A program made the translations under genes and the position numbers. Under the pieces are notes generated by a model, which saw nothing but the letters and a program-made list of their open reading frames with translations, searched no databases and had not been told where the DNA came from. A stretch of DNA of 44,848 bases from Polyangiaceae bacterium (lineage in GTDB: Bacteria; Myxococcota_A; Polyangia; Polyangiales; Polyangiaceae), in NCBI GenBank assembly GCA_020849655.1, contig JADLFU010000026.1, forward strand, positions 1-44,848. The letters are read 5' to 3'. Of the stretch, positions 31,884-38,080 are shown piece by piece. Each line of letters opens with the position of its first letter. Positions within the stretch are counted from its first letter, which is position 1.

Positions 31884-32431
31884 GGCGCACCTCCCAGGTT
31901 GCGCGACAGGAGGAACATCAGGCGCGCGCCGATGCCGAGCGAGAGCGTCCCCCACGCCGCGATCGCGAGCCACGCGTGCGGCGCGTCCTCCGCGGCGCGG
32001 AGCGCGCGCGCCTGTCGGAGCACGGCGGCGAGCCCCGCCACCGACAGCGTCGCGACGAGGACGCCCAGCCCCGCGCGCGTGCGCACCGTCGCGGAGAGGA
32101 AGGCCGCCGGGAGCGCGAGGCCGAGCAGCGCGCGCCCGAGCGCGCCCAGCGTCCCCGCGGTGTGCCGCCCGAGCTCCGCGAGCGTCGCGCGCGACCCCGA
32201 CCAGGTCCCGCACAGCACCATCGGCGGCAGCGCGAGCGCCGCGCCTCCGAAGAACAGGAGCGGCGCGAGCGCGGCGCCCCGCAGGCCCATCGCGAGCCCG
32301 TGCCCGCTGCCGGCCGCGGCGCCGAGCGCGGCCGCGCCCGCGATCCCGATCGCCACCTCGCGCGTGAGCGGCGCCCGCTCGCGCTCTCGATCCATCGTCG
32401 TCTCCGTCGTCGTCTCCATCGTCGTCGTCAT
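31880..32431 (-). CDS. Polytopic membrane protein with Thr-rich N-terminus
   Basis: A 183-residue protein, first of the 32431-29886 operon. It has about five transmembrane helices starting near residue 25 (VAIGIAGAAALGAAAG). The N-terminal dozen residues, MTTTMETTTETTM, come from a small ATG/ACG trinucleotide-like repeat (32393-32431), so start position may vary by slippage; MDRERE at 32395 is an in-frame alternative. A GGAGG Shine-Dalgarno sequence 6 nt before the ATG at 32431 argues for the longer form. No family recognised. Confidence 0.68.
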   Translation of the reverse strand: MTTTMETTTETTMDRERERAPLTREVAIGIAGAAALGAAAGSGHGLAMGLRGAALAPLLFFGGAALALPPMVLCGTWSGSRATLAELGRHTAGTLGALGRALLGLALPAAFLSATVRTRAGLGVLVATLSVAGLAAVLRQARALRAAEDAPHAWLAIAAWGTLSLGIGARLMFLLSRNLGGAP

Positions 32432-32537
32432 CGTCGACCTCCGCGCCCTTCTTCGCAGGCGAGCGGGGCGGGGCGACGGCGCGCGCGAGGAGCTTCGCGG
32501 CAGAGATCATGGCGAGATCGTGGCGGAGCGCCCGTGC

Positions 32538-32543
32538 TACGCA
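32538..32543 (+). promoter_or_regulatory. Putative -10 element (FG-GAP lipoprotein)
   Basis: TACGCA in the context GTGCTACGCA, 6 nt before the ATG at 32550. The divergent operon starts at 32431, so the 118-base gap carries both promoters. Confidence 0.42.
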
Positions 32544-32549
32544 CGACCC

Positions 32550-34721
32550 ATGCGCGCCCGCATCTTCGCCTGGTTCCTCGCCCCGATCGTCGCCGTCGCC
32601 TGCGGGGGGGACGACGACTCGCCCCCGGCGGCAGCCGCCGGGCAGGCTGGCGCGGCTCACGCAGGCGCGTCGCAGGCCGGCGCGTCGCAGGCGGGGGCCG
32701 GGCAGGCAGGCGCCGGGCAGGCAGGCGCGGGGCAGGCGGGCGCGGGGCAGGCGGGCGCGGGGCAGGCGGGCGCGGGGCAGGGCGGCAAGAGCGGCTCGCC
32801 GGGGAGCTCGGGCGCGTCCGGCGCGGCGGGCGGCGGCTTCGTCGGCCAGGCGGGAGGTGGCGCAGCGCCGATCGTCGTCGATCTGCCCGCGAAGTGCTCG
32901 CCCGTCGCGCCGTGGACGCCGGGCACGAAGGCGTTCGAGGAGGCGACGTCGAAGTGGAAGCTCGAGGGCGTCGTCGGCGTGCGGCTCAACGTCGCCGACG
33001 TCGACGCGGACGGCCGGCCGGATCTGGTCGTGCGCCGCGGCGGCAACGGCGCCGACGACTTCGCGTCGCCCGACAAGCGCCAGACGTGGCTCCTGCGCAA
33101 CGACGGCGGCGCGTTCAAGGACGTGACGGAGGCGTCGGGGCTGCGCGCGCGCCGCACGCCGGGCGCCACGCCGACCGAGGGGCGACCGGGCGAGGTGTTC
33201 GCGTTCGGCGACGTCGACAACGACGGTGATCTCGATGTCTACACCGGGCTCACCGCCGATCCGAAGAGCCCCGGCACCGAGACGAGCGAGCTGCTGCTGA
33301 ACGACGGCAAGGGCAACTTCGCGCTCGGCTCCGACGCGCTCGATCTGCGCCTGAACCCGGGCAAGGACGCGCCGGCGGGCGCCGCGTTCGTCGATTTCGA
33401 TCGCGACGGCAACCTCGACCTCTGGGTCACCGAGAACTCGGTCGGAGCGAACCCGCAGCAGGATCGCTTGTACCGCGGCGACGGCAAGGGCGGCTTCGTC
33501 GACGTGACCGTCGACGCGGGCCTGAAGACGCTCCCCTGGTCGAGCGCGAAGCCGGCCGACCTCGACGCCGCCCTCGGCAGCTCGAACGCGTGGAGCGCGG
33601 CCGCGTGCGATCTCGACGGCGACGGCACCCCGGAGCTGCTCGCCGCGTCGTACGGCCGCGCGCCGAACCTCCTCTTTCGCGGCAAGGGGGACAACACGTT
33701 CGAGAACGTCAGCGTCTCGTCCGGCTACGCGTACGACGCCGATCAGGACTGGCGCGACAACGAGTCCGCGCGCTGCTGGTGCAAGCTGCACCCGACCGAC
33801 GACGAGTGCGAGGGCGTGCCCGCGCCGAAGTACATCCCGTGCAAGACCGACTCGGACGCATTTCGGTGGAACCACGCGACCGATCGGCGCGCCTACCGCC
33901 TCGGCGGCAACAGCGGCGCGACCGTCTGCGCCGACTTCGACAACGACGGGCGCCTCGATCTGCTGACCACCGAGATCATGCACTGGGACGTCGGCAGCTC
34001 GTCCGATCGCGCGCAGCTGCTGCTCAACCGGTCGAGCGGCGGCGCGCTCGTGTTCCAGCGGCCCGGCAACGCGGCGATGGGCCTCTCGCGCACGTACCCG
34101 TCGGTCGGCTTCGACGAGGGGATCATGACGGCGTCGGCGCTCGACTTCGACAACGACGGGCGCCTCGATCTCTACCTCGGCGGCTCCGACTACCCGGAGA
34201 ACCGCGGCCTGTTGTTTCATCAGAAGCCGGACGGCACGTTCGAGGCGGTGCCGCTCGCCGACGGCATCGATCACCACCGCAGCCACGGCAGCGTCGTCGC
34301 CGACTTCGATCGCGACGGCGATCTCGATCTGGTCGTCGGGCACTCCCGCGCGCGCTGCGGCTCGTCGCCGACCGACTCGGCCGAGTGCTACCCGACGTCG
34401 CAGGTCCGCCTCTTCGAGAACCAGCTCGGCGGCAGCTTCGTGCAGCTGCGGCTCGTGGGCGGCGCGGGCGCGAACCGCGCGGCCATCGGCGCGCGCGTCG
34501 AGGTGTTCGCGGACGACCGCGGCCAGGTGCGCGAGGTCGACGGCGGCCACGGTCACTACGGCAACCAGGACGACGCGACGCTGCACTTCGGCCTCGGCGG
34601 CGCGTGCTCTGTCGACGTCACCGTGCGCTGGCCCGACGCGCCGGGGACGATCGAGCGCTACCGCCTGCCGGCCGGGTACCGGTTCGTGATCGAGCAGGGC
34701 AAGGCGCCGAAGCCCGAGTGA
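32550..34721 (+). CDS. FG-GAP/VCBS and ASPIC/UnbV repeat lipoprotein
   Basis: A 723-residue surface lipoprotein (signal ending IVAVAC followed by GGDDD). Residues about 30-80 form an Ala-Gly-Gln repeat. The rest is a beta-propeller of FG-GAP/VCBS repeats with calcium loops (DVDADGRPDLVV, DVDNDGDLDVYT, DFDRDGNLDLWV, DLDGDGTPELLA, DFDNDGRLDLLT and DLYL, DFDRDGDLDLVV), about seven blades, ending in an ASPIC/UnbV-type domain with VTVRWPDAPGTIERYRLPAG. A Cys-rich insertion (ARCWCKLHPTDDECEG) interrupts one blade. Likely a calcium-stabilised adhesin or sugar-binding surface protein. Confidence 0.88.
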   Translation: MRARIFAWFLAPIVAVACGGDDDSPPAAAAGQAGAAHAGASQAGASQAGAGQAGAGQAGAGQAGAGQAGAGQAGAGQGGKSGSPGSSGASGAAGGGFVGQAGGGAAPIVVDLPAKCSPVAPWTPGTKAFEEATSKWKLEGVVGVRLNVADVDADGRPDLVVRRGGNGADDFASPDKRQTWLLRNDGGAFKDVTEASGLRARRTPGATPTEGRPGEVFAFGDVDNDGDLDVYTGLTADPKSPGTETSELLLNDGKGNFALGSDALDLRLNPGKDAPAGAAFVDFDRDGNLDLWVTENSVGANPQQDRLYRGDGKGGFVDVTVDAGLKTLPWSSAKPADLDAALGSSNAWSAAACDLDGDGTPELLAASYGRAPNLLFRGKGDNTFENVSVSSGYAYDADQDWRDNESARCWCKLHPTDDECEGVPAPKYIPCKTDSDAFRWNHATDRRAYRLGGNSGATVCADFDNDGRLDLLTTEIMHWDVGSSSDRAQLLLNRSSGGALVFQRPGNAAMGLSRTYPSVGFDEGIMTASALDFDNDGRLDLYLGGSDYPENRGLLFHQKPDGTFEAVPLADGIDHHRSHGSVVADFDRDGDLDLVVGHSRARCGSSPTDSAECYPTSQVRLFENQLGGSFVQLRLVGGAGANRAAIGARVEVFADDRGQVREVDGGHGHYGNQDDATLHFGLGGACSVDVTVRWPDAPGTIERYRLPAGYRFVIEQGKAPKPE
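32638..32790 (+). repeat. Ala-Gly-Gln coding repeat
   Basis: Tandem fifteen-base units coding for AGAGQ and ASQAG variants (at least six near-identical copies from 32695) within the linker of the FG-GAP lipoprotein. Near-identity of the later copies points to recent slippage. Confidence 0.8.
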
Positions 34722-34776
34722 CGCCGCGGCTCGACCACGCCGGCGCACGGCGGAGCGCGCCGCCTGGTGGCCCCGC
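34721..34776 (+). repeat. Dispersed intergenic repeat, copy 1
   Basis: A stretch beginning ACGCCGCGGCTCGACC and ending GCGCGCCGCCTGGTGGCCCC is about 80 % identical to 40715-40772, both on the plus strand and both ahead of a gene. It lies just after the FG-GAP gene stop. Confidence 0.55.
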
Positions 34777-34805
34777 GCTCCCCGCGCGCTGGCAGGCTGA
34801 CCCGC

Positions 34806-35213
34806 GTGGAGCCCGCCGAGCTCGACCGACTGCGCGCCGCGTTGCGCGATCTGCAGAGCGCGGGCCTCGTCGTGCTGTTCGGCTCGTGCGCGAAGGGCTC
34901 CCCGCGCGCCGACAGCGAGCTGGACGTCGCCGTCCTGCCGAGCGGCCCGCTGTCCGCAGCGGACGAGGCTGACCTCGAGGACGCGCTCGCGCGGGCGAGC
35001 GGCCGCGCCGTCGACTTGCTGCGGCTCGATCGGACCGACGATGTGGTGCTGCGCCGCGAGGTCGCGCGGGGCGTTCTCCTGCGCGAGGAACGCCCCGGAT
35101 CGTTCGCGCGGTTTCGCGCTGACGCGGCGCTGGAGTGGCTCGATCTCGAGCCGGTGTACCTCGACGCGCAGGCTCGCTACTTGAGGCGGGTCGCAGGCGG
35201 AGGCGCCGGGTGA
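34806..35213 (+). CDS. mntA: MntA-like nucleotidyltransferase antitoxin
   Basis: A 135-residue minimal nucleotidyltransferase. In MntA/HepT (type VII) systems this antitoxin adenylylates and silences the HEPN RNase toxin. The signature is clear, but the first catalytic Asp is changed: the consensus G-S-x10-D-x-D reads LFGSCAKGSPRADSELDVAV, that is, Glu in place of the first Asp. The later Asp in AVDLLRLDRTD is conserved. The start is the GTG at 34806 (CAGGCT 7 nt upstream), and the TGA overlaps the GTG of the hepT remnant (GTGA), the usual antitoxin-toxin order. With the toxin truncated, activity may no longer be under selection. Confidence 0.72.
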   Translation: MEPAELDRLRAALRDLQSAGLVVLFGSCAKGSPRADSELDVAVLPSGPLSAADEADLEDALARASGRAVDLLRLDRTDDVVLRREVARGVLLREERPGSFARFRADAALEWLDLEPVYLDAQARYLRRVAGGGAG

Positions 35214-35401
35214 TCGACCCGCTGCTGGTGACGCGCAAGCTCGCGCTGATGCGGGAGCACCTGACCCGCCTGCGGCGCAGGCGCCCCGAGGCGGTCGACC
35301 AGCTCCGCGCGGACGAGGACCGCCTGGACGCGCTGTCGATGAGCGTCCTCGTCGTCGTCCAGGAGGCGATCGGCCTCGCGTTCCACATCGCCAGTGATGA
35401 T
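35210..35401 (+). pseudogene. hepT: Truncated HepT (HEPN) toxin remnant
   Basis: The first 64 codons match the N-terminal half of HepT toxins: PLLVTRKLALMREHLTRL, the Arg-rich helix, DRLDALSMSVLVVVQEAI and GLAFHIASDD. After this the sequence loses similarity; the second half, which carries the RNase motif Rx4-6H, is missing. The frame stays open and runs into the next gene (35492-36115), giving a 301-codon fused reading frame that may or may not be translated. A deletion joining two genes is the simplest explanation. Confidence 0.68.
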
Positions 35402-35478
35402 CGCGGCGGTCGTAGCGCAGCCCCGGTAGCCGACGCAGGGCGGACGCTCGCCGGGTTCCACCCATCTCTGCGGCCATG

Positions 35479-35484
35479 TACGCT
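35479..35484 (+). promoter_or_regulatory. Putative -10 element (nucleotidyltransferase at 35492)
   Basis: TACGCT, 7 nt before the GTG at 35492, within the fused frame; it suggests the second nucleotidyltransferase still has its own promoter. Confidence 0.4.
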
Positions 35485-35491
35485 CGCGTGC

Positions 35492-36115
35492 GTGAAGGCG
35501 TGGAAGCTGGGCTCGGCGGCCGACAACGCGCGGTTCATCCGGGAACGCGCCCGCTCGCTCGTGGGCGAAGAGGGCCTCCGCGTCGCCGAGGAGCTGCGCG
35601 CGCGACCTACGATGACCCAGAGTCTCCACCCCGACTTGAGAGAGTTTTTGTGCTGTCTCGCGGACCATCGAGTCCGGTTCGTCGTCATCGGCGCGCACGC
35701 GCTCGCGACGCTGGGTAGGCCGCGGTTCACCGAGGATCTCGACGTGCTCGTCGAGCCCACCCGGGCGAACGCGGCGCGGCTCGCGGAGGCGCTCGCGTCG
35801 TTCGGCTACGCCGCGCTGGCGGAGCAGGCGGTCGCGCACTTCTCCGCGAAGGGCAGGATGGCCACCCTGGGTCGTCCGCCGGTCGCCATCGACATCCTCA
35901 GCAGCACGGCCGGACTCTCGTTCGGCGAGGCGTGGCGGGGACGGAACACGCTGGTCGTCGAGGGCCGAGAGGTCGGTTTCCTTGGGCTCGCCGAATACGT
36001 GAAGACGAAGCGCGCGTGCGGTCGCCCCAAGGACCTGCTCGACATCGAGCTCCTCCGAGAGGCGGGTCTCCTCCCGCAGCGGTCCGTCCGCAGGCGCCAG
36101 AAGTCGCGGCCATGA
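35492..36115 (+). CDS. Nucleotidyltransferase (AbiEii/DUF6036-like)
   Basis: A protein of about 207 residues if started at the GTG at 35492. The first 40 residues (FIRERARSLVGEEGLRVAEE) resemble the tail of a small helical protein; from about residue 41 it reads as a nucleotidyltransferase of the kind used as antitoxin-like proteins: RVRFVVIGAHALATLGRPRF, TEDLDVLVEP (the paired Asp), and a C-terminal GREVGFLGLAEYVKTKRACG, DLLDIELLREAG. An ATG at 35612 would give just this domain. It lies in the same frame as the hepT remnant, so a fused product is possible. Confidence 0.72.
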   Translation: MKAWKLGSAADNARFIRERARSLVGEEGLRVAEELRARPTMTQSLHPDLREFLCCLADHRVRFVVIGAHALATLGRPRFTEDLDVLVEPTRANAARLAEALASFGYAALAEQAVAHFSAKGRMATLGRPPVAIDILSSTAGLSFGEAWRGRNTLVVEGREVGFLGLAEYVKTKRACGRPKDLLDIELLREAGLLPQRSVRRRQKSRP

Positions 36116-36211
36116 CGCTCGGGCGGTTCCAACCTCGGCGTGCCTCTCCTCGCCACGCCAGGGGCGGTTGGGTGGTCGTTCCACCGGGGAGTGAGACGCC
36201 CTTCCGCACGG

Positions 36212-36227
36212 GTTGACCAGCGTCAAC
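36212..36227. promoter_or_regulatory. Perfect inverted repeat GTTGAC-CAGC-GTCAAC
   Basis: A 6-bp perfect palindrome with a 4-base centre in the intergenic space 36116-36379, about 150 bases before the next start. It could be a regulator site; no obvious regulator pairs with it. The rest of the gap has a few less GC-rich bases and no gene. Confidence 0.3.
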
Positions 36228-36367
36228 TTCAGCCAGACGCCAGAGACAGTTGCATCTGTTCATCGCCCCCGTCTCACCCTGCGCGTTCATCACAAATTGC
36301 CATGACTTTCGTCCTCTCCCCCTCCGCCTGCCGTGCCGTGTCGGCTCGGCGCACGTCGGCGTCGTGA

Positions 36368-36373
36368 TACAAG
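36368..36373 (+). promoter_or_regulatory. Putative -10 element (gene at 36380)
   Basis: TACAAG in TGATACAAG, 6 nt before the ATG at 36380, with no ribosome site. It fixes the start. Confidence 0.42.
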
Positions 36374-36379
36374 CCGCGG

Positions 36380-37081
36380 ATGCTCGCCCTCCGCGCCGGA
36401 CAACGCCCGGACCCTGTCGTCGCGCATCAGATGCTCGCGGCGCTCTTTGGCCCGGCGGGGGTGAGGCAGGACGGCCCGGTGTTCTCGGAACTCGAGGCGC
36501 GGGGGAGGATCCGCGGCGCACCCGTGCGCGTTGTGATGACGATGAGCGCCTCGCGGACGGGGACGATGCCCTTCACGACCCTCGAGGTCGAGGACGAGCT
36601 CGACGTCAGCGTGTACAGCGGCGGCGCCACCTGGCCCTACCCGGCCTGGGAGCCGGTCTCCCGCTTTCAAGGACAGAGGCTCGCCGGGACCGCCATGGTC
36701 GGAGCCCCCCGCGCGCTGGGCGCGGCGATCGCCCAGGGTCCGATCGCCGCATGCCTGTCCGCGAGCGGGATCAGTCGGCTCACGCTCGGCTCCGACGCGA
36801 AGCGCGACGGCTGCGCGACACCGGGCGTGCACTGGGTGATCGAGGGGTGGCCGCTCGACGAGCCCACCCTGCGCGCCCTGGTCGACACCGCGGTCGAGCT
36901 CGCCGTCGCCGCGCGCACGGAGCTCGCACGCGGCTGCCAGCCAGAGGTCGCGGCCTACCGCGCGGAGCGGGCGGCGAGCCGTGCCACGGGACTGAAGATC
37001 GTCGCCGCGGTGGTCGTGGGGGTGGTCGCGACGACCTTCGCGGTCATGGCGCTCGTCGCCGTGGCGATCCTCTGGCGCTAG
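36380..37081 (+). CDS. Hypothetical tail-anchored protein
   Basis: A 233-residue protein with no family I recognise. The soluble N-terminal 200 residues include TGTMPFTTLEVEDELDVSVY, AVELAVAARTELARGC, and two possible Cys pairs (IAACLSAS, DGCATPGVHW). The last 25 residues are a single hydrophobic helix (IVAAVVVGVVATTFAVMALV) followed by WR, so it is probably anchored in the inner membrane by its C-terminus with the body in the cytoplasm. It lies upstream of the TetR gene, which has its own strong promoter. Confidence 0.65.
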   Translation: MLALRAGQRPDPVVAHQMLAALFGPAGVRQDGPVFSELEARGRIRGAPVRVVMTMSASRTGTMPFTTLEVEDELDVSVYSGGATWPYPAWEPVSRFQGQRLAGTAMVGAPRALGAAIAQGPIAACLSASGISRLTLGSDAKRDGCATPGVHWVIEGWPLDEPTLRALVDTAVELAVAARTELARGCQPEVAAYRAERAASRATGLKIVAAVVVGVVATTFAVMALVAVAILWR

Positions 37082-37204
37082 CGTCAGCGCCGATCGTGGG
37101 GCGCGTCTCTGCGGTCCTTCGTGGGAGCGCAGGAGCGCCCGTGTGGGAGGCGCGGTGGGTGGGACGGGACCCAAGAAATCGGGCTGCGGCCCCACATGAC
37201 CCTC

Positions 37205-37232
37205 TTGACAGCGAAGAGCACCTCGCTATAAC
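37205..37232 (+). promoter_or_regulatory. Canonical sigma-70 promoter of the tetR-like gene
   Basis: TTGACA (37205-37210), 16-bp spacer, TATAAC (37227-37232): very close to the sigma-70 consensus and exceptional in this GC-rich DNA. The predicted transcription start, near 37239, falls within the palindrome at 37233-37244. Confidence 0.72.
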
Positions 37233-37244
37233 TGACCTCGGTCA
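37233..37244. promoter_or_regulatory. Palindromic operator TGACC-TC-GGTCA
   Basis: A perfect inverted repeat immediately after the -10 box, overlapping the expected transcription start. Its place argues for repression of the downstream TetR-family gene by its own product. Confidence 0.6.
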
Positions 37245-37287
37245 TTCGCAGAGCGGCTTGAACTTCTCATTCGAGGAGAGAGCGGTC

Positions 37288-37893
37288 ATGGTGGAGAAAC
37301 TGACACGTGTGCAGCGACGGCAGCGCGAGACGAGGGAGCACATCTTCCGGACCGCCATGGAGCTCTTTCGGAAGAAGGGGTTCGAGCACACGACCGTGAC
37401 TGAAATCACGGAGGCTGCGGACATCGGCAAGGGGACGTTCTTCCTGTATTTTCCGACGAAGGAGGCTGTGTTCGGCCACCTTGGGGAGATGCTCACGGAG
37501 GCGATGTCGGCGCTCGTGGACGAGGGACTTCGCGCCAAGGTGCCGATCTCGGCGTTGATTCGTCAGCTGTTCGACGTCTCTGCGACCTGGCATGAAGAGA
37601 ATCGTTCGCTGTCGGAGCAGGTCGTGATGGCGGGGCTGCGGTCGGGTCCGGTGATGGACGCGGACGCCCCGAACCAGCAGCGACTGCTCCAGCTCCTCGA
37701 GCAACTGGTGCGGGCGGGGCAGGCCCGAGGTGAGCTGAAGAGGGACATGCGGCCCGAAGACGGCGCCCTGGTGCTGTCTGGGGCATACTTCAGCACCGTC
37801 GTGGGGTGGCTTCGCGAGGCGGACGACGCGCGTCCCTTGAGCGCGCGGTTCGGCGCGTCGCTCGACCTCGTCTTTCGGGGGATGCGCAAGTGA
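37288..37893 (+). CDS. TetR-family transcriptional regulator
   Basis: A 201-residue TetR-type regulator. The N-terminal helix-turn-helix is typical: RETREHIFRTAMELFRKKGF, TTVTEITEAADIGKGTFFLYF, TKEAVF. The C-terminal ligand domain is all-helical and unassigned. The ATG at 37288 has GAGGAGAG 7 nt upstream. A consensus sigma-70 promoter and a palindrome overlapping the start site lie upstream, so autoregulation is likely. The rifampin-phosphotransferase-like gene follows 187 nt later on the same strand; the regulator may control it, perhaps in response to an antibiotic, but this is inference. Codon use is less extreme in GC than in neighbours. Confidence 0.87.
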   Translation: MVEKLTRVQRRQRETREHIFRTAMELFRKKGFEHTTVTEITEAADIGKGTFFLYFPTKEAVFGHLGEMLTEAMSALVDEGLRAKVPISALIRQLFDVSATWHEENRSLSEQVVMAGLRSGPVMDADAPNQQRLLQLLEQLVRAGQARGELKRDMRPEDGALVLSGAYFSTVVGWLREADDARPLSARFGASLDLVFRGMRK

Positions 37894-38080
37894 ATCGACG
37901 TCGCACGGGGCCGTCGGCGTCCTCTCCTGCCGACCTGACACACGTGTCTCCCTCGTCTCCCACCTGTCCATGCCACGGGCACCCGCCCGACAGAGCGCTG
38001 GCCATCATCTCGGGATCGTGTGCGGGAGCTTCTGTGTTGGTGCTTGGTCGGGGCGCTTCGCCTCGCGTCGAGGAGGTGTC

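Noticed and set aside
31884-35477. N-terminal extension of the membrane-protein frame that ends at 31131
   Set aside because: The extension is antisense to the FG-GAP gene; the GTG at 31883 overlaps the upstream gene's stop and gives a normal membrane protein.
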